NCBI GenBank assembly: GCA_900318915.1
Contig: ONMI01000003.1
Span: 1 to 64,000, forward strand
Source: an uncultured Prevotellaceae bacterium
Lineage (GTDB): Bacteria; Bacteroidota; Bacteroidia; Bacteroidales; Bacteroidaceae
Reading direction: 5' to 3'
Length of the DNA stretch: 64,000 nt
Shown: one piece after another, positions 17,601 through 25,500 of the stretch
Layout: every line of letters starts with the position of its first letter
How positions within the stretch are numbered: position 1 is the stretch's first letter
The notes under the pieces: model-generated
Told to the model about the DNA's origin: nothing
Database searches by the model: none
What the model saw: only the letters and a program-made list of their open reading frames with translations
Made by a program: the position numbers and the translations under genes

Positions 17601-18270
17601 CTCGATGGTGTGGCAGACCTATGACTATTTCTTTGAGCCTACGGCGGCTTATTTTGGTGCCAAGAAGGCCTGCGAGCCGATACACATCCAGTATAACGCG
17701 CTCACCGACAGCATCGAGGTGGTGGTGCTGCATCAAACTCCCGTGGGTCGGCCGCTCTCCGCTCTCACAGCCACCGCCACCGTGTTCGACCTGAACGGCC
17801 GCCGCACGCATCAGAAAAAGGCGCGCCTCAAAGTGGGTAGCGACAGCACCCTGCCCTGGACCCGACTGGCGGACATGATGCCCAAGGCTCCGGCCGAGGT
17901 CTACTTCCTGCGGCTGCAGTTGGCCGACAAACAGGGCGTCGTGAGCGAGAACCTCTATATCAAGGGACGGGAGGAAAACAATGTGCAGGCACTCACCTTG
18001 CTGCCGAAACCGGAGGTGGACCGCCAGGTGAGTATCTCCACCGACGGTGACACACAAAAGGCGGAGGTGACACTGCGCAACACAGGAAAAACGCCCGCCG
18101 TCTTCCTCCGGCTGAACCTCAAGGGAACCGACGGCGAACAGATTCTGCCGGCATGCTACAGCGACAACTATCTCACGCTGATGCCCGGCGAGACGCGAAA
18201 GGTGACCGTGACGTGGCGACGGGAGGATGCCCGCGGACAGCAGGCAATGATAGAGGTGACGCCTCTCTGA
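14620..18270 (+). CDS. Secreted glycoside hydrolase family 2 protein, exo-beta-glucosaminidase/mannosidase-like
   Basis: A 1216-residue GH2 protein with a short N-terminal signal-like segment (MTSLLLLMAGLLGMAA). Two discoidin/F5-8-like modules come first (WLQMDWNGRQNLPVRQVRLQGM; WIYTDLGRSLPIGQIRLQW). Next are the GH2 sugar-binding jelly roll (WLHFDGINWKARVFLNGQCLGRIDGAFMRG, in parts), an Ig-like domain and the TIM barrel (MVWQDFWLANPADG). The likely acid/base is Glu839 in YCGRNEGFPP and the likely nucleophile Glu897 in HSERGMPN. The layout recalls exo-beta-D-glucosaminidases and related GH2 enzymes; the substrate is not certain. Oddity: residues about 211-242 are a Ser/Leu/Thr/Pro-only stretch encoded by a CTCCTACACTCC-type repeat like the one found between genes elsewhere. 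The gene ends at a strong terminator. Confidence 0.85.
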   Translation: MTSLLLLMAGLLGMAAPDSTDYTRGIGRYPGDKAEYFAPAVTWTQGQQLSNAALHSAAYASSTYDYNHTAHLVTDGLCDNAEPALLQVSTPSGPLPRREAEWAFDGGPFSRTILMGQHTWLQMDWNGRQNLPVRQVRLQGMVAYDDKLATHGYTILCQMSDDGQQWYTVGELKGDGLPGQPLHYKLHSDPNKQEAQEYLPARRLDETITLISSSQLSSSLLQSSTPTILISPTLLTSPPLLNKHFRLVMEMDGAAHWDVHELQLLDTDYEPVEMLSSSTFSSMWVSRDGGEQWIYTDLGRSLPIGQIRLQWALPPVKGVVQTSDDARQWQTVAALKGTADNNTAEVVSMDAQARYVRLLLQEAGPAGRYALREMEVLSKWQKQYVPHATPAVKDGRQMLSGGQWRLQRASEVVARGEEIASAQFDCDDWIPATVPGTVLASYLNIGAVPDPNYADNVDQISESFFRSNFWYRNEFEVADLPDGPQQWLHFDGINWKARVFLNGQCLGRIDGAFMRGRFNVTGLLRKGTNCLAVEIICNEHFAAVKEKNENTTQFNGGLLGADNPTFHATVGWDWITTVRGREAGIWNEVYLTTTGSVTLTDPYVQTEIRSGNKEVRVTPSVFVRNNDSHAVSGTLSGWMGEVRFEKQVTLPAQTEQQITFSPEQFAQLTGSGFHLWWPNGYGEPYLYEAGFCFKPNQKSTADCPTEIHYKAGLRQMEYVDAKDSLRIYVNGQRFVPLGGNWGFDEHNLLYRAREYDIAVGYHRDMNFTMIRNWVGQVADEAFYEACDRYGIMVWQDFWLANPADGPDPYDNRMFLSNAEDYVRRIRSHACIGLYCGRNEGFPPESLDRPLRQYVHALSPGLEYISHSSSQGVSGGGPYRALPMKEYFSRQSGKIHSERGMPNIMNLESLRRTMSPEGIWPQSVEWGQHDFTLQGAQRAAEFNLLMDKAFGPSTSVEDFSRRAQFINYNGYRGMFEATSKSRAGLLLWMSHPCWPSMVWQTYDYFFEPTAAYFGAKKACEPIHIQYNALTDSIEVVVLHQTPVGRPLSALTATATVFDLNGRRTHQKKARLKVGSDSTLPWTRLADMMPKAPAEVYFLRLQLADKQGVVSENLYIKGREENNVQALTLLPKPEVDRQVSISTDGDTQKAEVTLRNTGKTPAVFLRLNLKGTDGEQILPACYSDNYLTLMPGETRKVTVTWRREDARGQQAMIEVTPL
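15249..15344 (+). repeat. CTCCTACACTCCT-type repeat inside the GH2 reading frame
   Basis: A pyrimidine-rich stretch with CTCCACTCCTACAATCC, CTCCTACACTCCTAAC and CTCCACTCCTGAA. It resembles intergenic repeats at 172-195 and 35206-35267. It stays in frame and adds about 32 Ser/Leu/Thr/Pro residues between two folded modules. Confidence 0.65.
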
Positions 18271-18286
18271 TGCTTCTTCCTATGCT

Positions 18287-18334
18287 ATAAGAAACACCCC
18301 TCTTGCTCAGCGGAGCAGGAGGGGTGTTTCTTAT
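18287..18334. terminator. Bidirectional terminator between GH2 and M6 peptidase genes
   Basis: A 22-bp stem (ATAAGAAACACCCCTC... / ...GAGGGGTGTTTCTTAT) with one G-T wobble and a 4-nt loop separates two convergent genes. Confidence 0.85.
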
Positions 18335-18349
18335 AAGGATGTATTTGCC

Positions 18350-20713
18350 TTAGCGGCAGATAATCTTCTCGGTCCTCGTTTGGCCTTCGGCACCGGTGGT
18401 GCGGCGGATGTACAGACCGCGGCCGGGCTGCGATACGCGGCGGCCCTGCAGGTCGTACCATGCCTCGCGCTCCAGGGCGGCGGGAGCTGCGGTGATGCCC
18501 GAGGTGGAAAGGGTGGTGAACTGCAGCTCGTCGGAGAAGAGTGAACTCGTCAGACCATCGGTGGCCAGCGCCATCACCTTACAGTGATAGGTGCGGTTTT
18601 GCGCCAGTCCCTCGAGCAGGTACTGCGTATCGGCGATGCTGTCGACGGTCCATTCCTTCGGACCGGCATTCCAGATGCCGGACAGCGTGTCGGTGAGCAC
18701 GCGCAGGTCGTTGAGGAACAGACGCTCCTTCTGGGTGTCGAAACGGAAACGGCTGCCGTCGGCCACGCCGTGGAACACGAGCACCACCGACTCTTCCGTC
18801 TTCTTGGCCTTGAGGGTCTGGCTCTCCACCGTCTCGCCGTTCTCATCGAGCAGGCTCACGGTGTAGTTCACCGTCTTGCCAGGGTAGCTCACGGCATGGA
18901 AGGCCACAAAGCAGGAGTCGCTCTCGCTGCTGAAACCGATGTGCGGCGTGGTGAGGCGGCCGTTGGCGCCGTACATGCCTATCCTGACGTAGCCGCCGGC
19001 AGAATAAATCTGACTGCCGCTCCAGCCCGGGATGTGGGTGTGGTCGTCGAGCTCGGTGCTCAGCTCCTCATAGTGGGCGGCGGGATAGCTACCTTCTTCC
19101 ATCAGCGAGAAGTCCTCGTCGAACAGCACCGGATTGAGCGAGTCGGGCAACTCCTCGTTCACCACCAAGCGGTAGCCGATGGCCTCGTCGACGGCGTTCC
19201 ACGACAGCAGGGCGGAGTTGGCGGTGATGTCGCTCACCTCGTTCATCTTCGGACGGCGCAGACGGTCGTGCATGAAGCGGAATTTCACCACGCCGTCTTC
19301 CACACGAATGTCGGTGATGCCCTTCTCGGTGGGCGTGCCGTCCCAAGTGAGGGAGTTGGGGGTGGAGTAGTCGGTGAAGATGTTGTTGCCGGCGATGGGG
19401 TAGAGGTTGTTCTGCTGGTCGGAACCTTGGCGGCCGTTGGCCTCAACCAGGTCGTAGCGGGGATGCATGCCCGAGTTGACTCCGTTGTTGCGCCAGGTGT
19501 TCTCATTGTAGTCGATATGGATAATCATGAGGCCGGTGCCGGGCTGGTAGGCATCCCAGCCTACCTTCTGGCGGTTCTCCAGCGTGAAGTACTCGTTGTC
19601 GTAGACGGTGCGGATGCGGTAGGCCACATTGTTCTGTGTGAGCTCCTCCAGGCTGATTTCATCGGCCGGGGTGTCGATGTCCTGGAATTCGAGCCAGCGC
19701 AGACTGGCGCGCTCGAAGGCGGAATAGGCGCAGGGGGTGTGCGACTCGTTGTTGTAGCAGCCGGTGTCCATCACATCCCAGGCGCCAAACTGCGTGATGC
19801 TGCTCTGGTAGACATTGTACATGTCGGGCAGACCCAGCACATGGCCGAACTCATGACAGAAGGTGCCGATGCCCTCGAGCGTAGAGCCCGATACGTACTT
19901 GAGCTCGCTCGAGCAGGCGTAGCGCGACACCAACTTGCCGTCGAGCTCCAACTGTATGCCCCAGGTGGGCAGGTCGGAGGCGTGGGGCCAGATGGTGTGG
20001 GAGGCGGCGCCGTAGCTCTCGGCATAGCCGGCGTAGACCACATAGACAAAGTCGACATTGCCGTCTTCGTTGTAGTCGTACTGGCTGAAGTCTATCTGCA
20101 GACTGTCGTGGGCGATGACGCAGGCGTCCTTGATCATCTGGTGGGCACGCATGTCCTCGCCCCGGCCGTTGTTCTGACCGTAGTAGCGGATGTTGTTGGT
20201 CAGCTTGATGGGGCCGCAGACATCAAACTCGGGGGTGAACTGCCCCATCGACTGGTCCATGAAGAAATCGCGCGAACTGCCGGTGGCGCCGTACATATTG
20301 CAGCCGGGCTGATTCATGAGGCTGTCGAACACCTCGCGGGTGTACTCCTCGTTGAACGAATTGTCGGAAAACTCCACCAGGAGCACCAGACCGCGCACGG
20401 TGCCGATGGTGGGGAAACCGTCGATGTCGAGCGCACGCTTGATGCGGCTGCGGCCGCTGTTCTCCTCATAGTACTGGCCGAAGTCGATGCCGGCGGCCTC
20501 CTCGTCGTAGGTCATCCAGCCGTCGGCGCCCAACTTGAGCAGGCGGCCGTCGGTCGATACCATGGCGTGGCAGTGCTCGTCGCCCTGCAGGCGATAGGTG
20601 ATTACACTTCCGTCGGGCTGCACGTGGGTGAGCCAGCCGGGATAGGCCGGGATGGCCCTGGCGCTCACGGCGCTCAGCAGGAGCGCTAGAAAGCAAAAGA
20701 GGGTCTTTCTCAT
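18350..20713 (-). CDS. Secreted M6-family metalloprotease
   Basis: A 787-residue protein starting MRKTLFCFLALLLSAVSARA, a signal peptide. The zinc-binding motif HEFGHVLGLPD is at about residues 287-297 and fits M6 (immune inhibitor A-type) peptidases. Downstream are a Fn3-like segment (NEVSDITANSALLSWNAVDE), a jelly-roll-like region and a C-terminal tail beginning WYDLQGRRV, which ends in KIICR rather than the usual VVVK. The likely role is breakdown of extracellular protein. It lies 13 bp after the stop of the Omp28-like gene and is probably the last gene of a three-gene unit. The start was chosen at the signal peptide; an ATG eight codons upstream would overlap the previous stop. Confidence 0.87.
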   Translation of the reverse strand: MRKTLFCFLALLLSAVSARAIPAYPGWLTHVQPDGSVITYRLQGDEHCHAMVSTDGRLLKLGADGWMTYDEEAAGIDFGQYYEENSGRSRIKRALDIDGFPTIGTVRGLVLLVEFSDNSFNEEYTREVFDSLMNQPGCNMYGATGSSRDFFMDQSMGQFTPEFDVCGPIKLTNNIRYYGQNNGRGEDMRAHQMIKDACVIAHDSLQIDFSQYDYNEDGNVDFVYVVYAGYAESYGAASHTIWPHASDLPTWGIQLELDGKLVSRYACSSELKYVSGSTLEGIGTFCHEFGHVLGLPDMYNVYQSSITQFGAWDVMDTGCYNNESHTPCAYSAFERASLRWLEFQDIDTPADEISLEELTQNNVAYRIRTVYDNEYFTLENRQKVGWDAYQPGTGLMIIHIDYNENTWRNNGVNSGMHPRYDLVEANGRQGSDQQNNLYPIAGNNIFTDYSTPNSLTWDGTPTEKGITDIRVEDGVVKFRFMHDRLRRPKMNEVSDITANSALLSWNAVDEAIGYRLVVNEELPDSLNPVLFDEDFSLMEEGSYPAAHYEELSTELDDHTHIPGWSGSQIYSAGGYVRIGMYGANGRLTTPHIGFSSESDSCFVAFHAVSYPGKTVNYTVSLLDENGETVESQTLKAKKTEESVVLVFHGVADGSRFRFDTQKERLFLNDLRVLTDTLSGIWNAGPKEWTVDSIADTQYLLEGLAQNRTYHCKVMALATDGLTSSLFSDELQFTTLSTSGITAAPAALEREAWYDLQGRRVSQPGRGLYIRRTTGAEGQTRTEKIICR

Positions 20714-20726
20714 TGAAATATGGGGG

Positions 20727-22445
20727 TTATTTGACAAGCACCTTGCGGTACTGGCCGTTGATGTTGATAATGTGGATGCCGCGGGTGCCGGGCATTACGC
20801 GCTGGCCCTGCAGGTTGTAGACAGCCTGGCCGCTGACGGCAGAAGGCTGGAAGGGATGCTCGTCGATGCCCGACTCCTGTCCGGTGGGAGCGGTGCGGAC
20901 GGCGTTGACGATGAAGCCGCTGTTGCGGTCGAGCAGCAGGGTGGCTACATGCAGCTGGCGCTTGTCGGCCACCGTGGCGGGTACCTCGAAGGTGTAGTCG
21001 TGGGTGAGGGGCTCATAGGCCGTTACGGCGCCTGTGTGGGCTTCCTCGCCGGTGAAGTTGCCGTAGATGCCGCGGGCCAGGTAGTTGAAGTAGCAGTCGG
21101 AGGTGGGGTCGCTCTTGCCTTCCCAGCCGTAGAAGTCGCCGTTGCGGCCGTTGGCATAGTAGTTGGTCTGGTTGTAGCCGGTCACGGAGTCTTCGGTGAG
21201 CACATAGGCGATGTTGAAGGCGGCGTTGGCCAGGTCGGCGGCCGTGTAGTACTCGGTGTGCATGGTGATGGCGGTGCTGTCGGCGTTCCAGGTGGCGGTG
21301 GCCTCGATGGTGGCGGTGGCGTCGCTGCCCGTCTCCATGTTATACAGATTCTGGATGTCGTAGAAGGGGTCGCCGGAGAGCTTGCGGTCTACCTTGCAGG
21401 AGGGGGCGCCCGTCATGGAGCTGATGAAGGGCTGGTAGCTGTAGTCGAGCGAGCCGTCTATCTCGAGCACGTCGCCGCCGTGCACGCTGATGGGGATGAA
21501 ATGGTCGGGATGCTGCTCCATCATGAGGTCAAGGCCCACCATGCCGCGCGGACACCAGCCGCACCACAGGCCGGTGTACTCCTCGCACACCACGCGGCGC
21601 ATAAAAGCGGGGTCTTTCACCGTCAGTGTGGCGCTCACCTCGTTGTTGGCGCTGTAGCCGTCTGACTGGCCGTTCACCTGGTCTATCCACACACGCAGGT
21701 TGTACACGCCCGGCACAGTGGCGGGCAACGTGATGTGGAAGGTGTCGGTGGCGTTCACGGCCAGGGCATGGTCCACGGGGAGCGTCTGCTCGTCGGCATC
21801 GTTCACGGTGTAGCGCAGGGTGTAGCTTGTGATGTCGTTGCCGCCCACGTTGCGAACGGTGCCCGTGAAGGTCATCTCCGTGGCTTCGTAGGGAGCGGTC
21901 TGGTTGCCCATGCGGCCCATCTGGAGCTCGTTTTGGGGCATGTTGTCGCCCTCGACGAGGGCTTGGATGCAGATGGAGCCGCCGGTGCTGGTCCAACGGT
22001 TCTTGCTGTTATAATAGACGATGTCGCCATCGCTGTATTTCTCATTGCTGTAGCCTATGCCGTGGGCAGAGGCGAAGGAACCCTTGTAGCCGATGGCCAG
22101 CGGCTGGCCGTCGAGGGCGAAGGGGGTCTCAAGCTCTATTTCGTTCCAACCGGCCTCCAGATTGTCGAGCTTCTGCCGGTAGAGGTTCTGCGAGTCGTGT
22201 GTGTCGGTCTTGAAGTAAAGATACACGTTGGTGGCGGGGCCGTTCAGGCCTATGCGCACACGGGTGATGTGGTTGCCCTGATAGGCGGTGGTGACAGCGG
22301 AGGGAAACTGCACATAGGCGGTGGCCACCATGCCGGCGTCGCCCCAGCCGTTGTCTATGTCGGCACCATAGCGCAGCAGCACCTGGGCCTGGATGCCTGC
22401 TGTGCAGCCGAGCAGCAGCAGGAGGGTTGCAAGTAGTTTTCTCAT
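20727..22445 (-). CDS. Secreted Omp28-like protein with thioredoxin-like CGWC motif
   Basis: A 572-residue protein with signal peptide MRKLLATLLLLLGCTAGIQA. The N-terminal half contains a jelly-roll-like segment and a CARDB-like repeat (NDITSYTLRYTVNDADEQTL). Near residue 295 the sequence EEYTGLWCGWCPRG carries a CGWC redox motif typical of Omp28-related, thioredoxin-like proteins. The C-terminus has the shared tail (VYNLQGQRVMPG...). The predicted site is outside the cytoplasm. The redox motif suggests disulfide chemistry or a structural relic; which one is not shown. It is preceded by a 76-bp gap with a terminator-like hairpin and followed after 13 bp by the M6 peptidase gene. Confidence 0.8.
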   Translation of the reverse strand: MRKLLATLLLLLGCTAGIQAQVLLRYGADIDNGWGDAGMVATAYVQFPSAVTTAYQGNHITRVRIGLNGPATNVYLYFKTDTHDSQNLYRQKLDNLEAGWNEIELETPFALDGQPLAIGYKGSFASAHGIGYSNEKYSDGDIVYYNSKNRWTSTGGSICIQALVEGDNMPQNELQMGRMGNQTAPYEATEMTFTGTVRNVGGNDITSYTLRYTVNDADEQTLPVDHALAVNATDTFHITLPATVPGVYNLRVWIDQVNGQSDGYSANNEVSATLTVKDPAFMRRVVCEEYTGLWCGWCPRGMVGLDLMMEQHPDHFIPISVHGGDVLEIDGSLDYSYQPFISSMTGAPSCKVDRKLSGDPFYDIQNLYNMETGSDATATIEATATWNADSTAITMHTEYYTAADLANAAFNIAYVLTEDSVTGYNQTNYYANGRNGDFYGWEGKSDPTSDCYFNYLARGIYGNFTGEEAHTGAVTAYEPLTHDYTFEVPATVADKRQLHVATLLLDRNSGFIVNAVRTAPTGQESGIDEHPFQPSAVSGQAVYNLQGQRVMPGTRGIHIININGQYRKVLVK

Positions 22446-22468
22446 AGTGGGTGTTGGATTAAAAAGAA

Positions 22469-22505
22469 CATTGAGAGCAGACCTCATAGGGGCCTGCTCT
22501 CAATG
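22469..22505 (-). terminator. Hairpin between large secreted protein and Omp28-like gene
   Basis: CATTGAGAGCAG and CTGCTCTCAATG form a 12-bp stem; on the minus strand it is followed by TTCTTTTTAAT. It probably acts as a partial terminator that lowers expression of the downstream Omp28-like and M6 genes. Confidence 0.6.
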
Positions 22506-22521
22506 GAATAGGATATACGGT

Positions 22522-25500
22522 TTACTTCACAACCACCTTGCGGGTCTTGCCATTGCCGGAGATGATGAAGAGACCGCGCGAGGTCTTGGGCACACGCACA
22601 CCGTCGATGGTGTAGTAGTGGCCGTCCTGACCTTCGGTGGCGATGCTGTTGATGCCGTTGACACCGCTCGACTCAAAGTCGTTGGAGAACTTCGACTCGC
22701 CCTCGGCCCATACGGCGGTGACATTGTAGACGGACTTCACGCCGTCTATCACAGTGTCGTTGAAGTTGTTGCCGCTCACCTCGGTGGCTATCAGCTCACC
22801 GTCGCGGTATACATTGTAGCCCTTCAGCGTGAGCTTGGAGGTGGAGCCGAAGAGGGGCATGTACTCCATGTCGTCGATGAAGGCCACGGTGTAAGAACCG
22901 TAGGAGCAGTTGCGCACGGCGAAGTAGCGGGCGTCGGCGGGCAGGGTGTACTCAAACTTCACCCACTCGGTGGTGCCGCTTACAGAGTCGCGGTCGAGGA
23001 CGATGAAGTTTTCTGACTCCTGGTCGGTGGTGGAGTAGAGAATCTCAAACACCTGCGGGTCGCTGCCGTCGTTGGGCACGCGGTACCAGAACGATACGTC
23101 GCTGCCGCCGGTCACATCGCTCGAGATGAGCCAGTCGTCGCTGGGAAGGGTCTGAGAGATACCGTCGGAGGCTGCCCAGGAGGCAATCACCTTGTTGCCG
23201 GAGTGCGGGGTGAGCACTTCGAAGCGGTCCAGGCTGAAGCCGGCCTCCTCGGGTGCCCATATCTGCCATGCCTTGGGCGAGAAGGCGTTGGCAATCTCAG
23301 GTCCGCCGAAGTAAACGGTGGAGGTGCCGTCGCCGTCGTAGGTCTTCCAGTCGCCGATGCCGTCGATGATGAACGACTCGTAAGCCTCGAAGTCGTCGGT
23401 CACCTTGTCGGTCATCTCATCGGTGGTGGGCTGGTCCCAGGTCAGGGTGAGCTGGCCGTTGTCCTCGCTGCCGCGAAGGTTCTCGGCCATGGGAAGCAGG
23501 TTGCCCTTGGTGAAGAGGCGAACCACAGAGCTGCTGTTGTTGGAGCTGTCGCCGTCGCCCTCGCAGGCACCGTTGGCAGTGAAGGCGAAAATCTTGCCTA
23601 CATCGCGGCGGTCGGTGGGCACATCGAAACTCACCTGAGCGGTGGCACCGTTGGCCAGGCTCTCGAGAGTCTGGGTGGCTACCTCCTGGTCTTCGCACAG
23701 CAGGGTGATGGTGGCGTTCTCAAGGGCCTTCATACCGTAGTTGGCCACGTCGACTTTCACAGTGGCGGTCTCGCCGGCCTCGATACGCTTCTGCTGCAGG
23801 CTGATGTTCTCGACAGCCAGGTCGTAGTCAACGCCCTCGGCTATCTTGATCTGGTCGATGAAGAGCGATGCGGAGGCGTCCACAGCGTTGGCGCCGAAGG
23901 CAATCTGCACGTCTTTCATATCGTTGCGCAGGGGCACCGACACGCGCGACCAGCCGTTCACACCATTGTTGTAGGCCACGGTCTGGGCTTTCTCAAAGCC
24001 GTTGTCCTCGTAGTTGAGGTAGATGTCGAGGGTCAGGTCTTCGGGCTCGGCCTCGAAGCCATGGTACAGGTAGAAGGAGAGCTCGGGCTGCACGCTCTCT
24101 TTCAGCGAGATGCGCGGACCTGTCATGCGCTGGTCGTTGGAGTCTTCGGCCACGTAGCTGAACACCAGCATACCCTTGTCGCCGTCGAAGGGTTTCACGG
24201 CCATGCCGCTGCCGTCGACAATCTGCCATGCATGGTAGTAGCTGTCGGCGAAGAGGGTCCAGGGGTTCTGGTTGGGCTGGGGGAATCCGTAGAAGTCGAA
24301 CGACTCGCTGTAGGGCATGCCGTAGGGCTCGCCGAGCACGATGCCAATCTCATCGCCGGCGGAGCTGCCGGCCACGTTCTTGGCCACCACGAGGTATTTC
24401 ACGTATTCCTGTCCCCATCCGTAGTAGTCGGTGTCGGTGAGGGTGAACTCGGAGGTAGGTCCTGCCACCTCGGGCCAGTGGTTGTCCCAGCCCCACTCAT
24501 AGTAGCGGCAGAGCACGTACTGCACATCGTCGGGGTTCACATAACCGCCGTGGGCACCCACGCCGCTTACAGGCTCCCAGCTGACGACGGCTTTGTACTC
24601 GTCGTTCATCTTCACTTTCAGACCGGGCACGGTGCCGGGAACGTCGACACCCACCCAGTTGGTCACAAGGGCTTCCTTGCCCTGACCCTGCTCGTTGAAG
24701 GCCACCACTTTGTAGGTGTGCTCGCCGTTGGTCACATCGTTGTCGGTCCAGGTGAGGGCCTCACCGGTGGCGGGAGCGTCGAAGCTGGTCACTGCCTGCA
24801 GCGAACCGTCTTTGTAGATGTCGATGCGGCTGATGCTGGAGAGAGCTCCACCCTGATAGGTGGTGGTGGGGGCGTTGAAGGTGAGGGTGTTCACCAGGGC
24901 GCCCATCTCGCCGGCGGTGGCGGTGAGGTTGGTCACCATGTCGGGACCCTCGAAGTTGGCGTAGAGCTCCACACCGATGTTGTCGATATAGATGTTCACA
25001 CTGTTCTTCACGGTGTTGGCGTGGAAGATGAGGCGGTACTCACCGTCCTCGGGCACATTGAAGATATAGGTGTATTTGGTGTCGCCGAGCACGTCTACAT
25101 CGGCCACCAGCTGCTCGTTGCCGGTTATCTGGGTGTCCTTGCCCAGCAGGATTTGCATCGACTCGTGGGTCATCCACTGGTCGTAGGTGTTGAAGGTGAG
25201 GCGGTAGTCGTTGCCGGCCTTCAGCTCCATGGGCAGGAGAATGAGGTAGTCGTCGTCGTAGGTCGAAACAGCGCCGGTCTCGGCATTGTCCACACCGTTG
25301 CCGGCCAGAGCGGCATAGGTGTCGCCGAAGGAGGTCACGGCATAGCTCCAGGTCTGACCGTCCTGGTTGGCGTCGATTACGGTCACGGCATCCCAGTCGG
25401 CCTGGGTGTCGAAGCCTTCCACGAAGGTGGGATAGTAGAGGGTACCGCCCACAATCTTGTTCGACTCATAGCTGCCGCCGGGCTGGGTACCGCTGTAGGC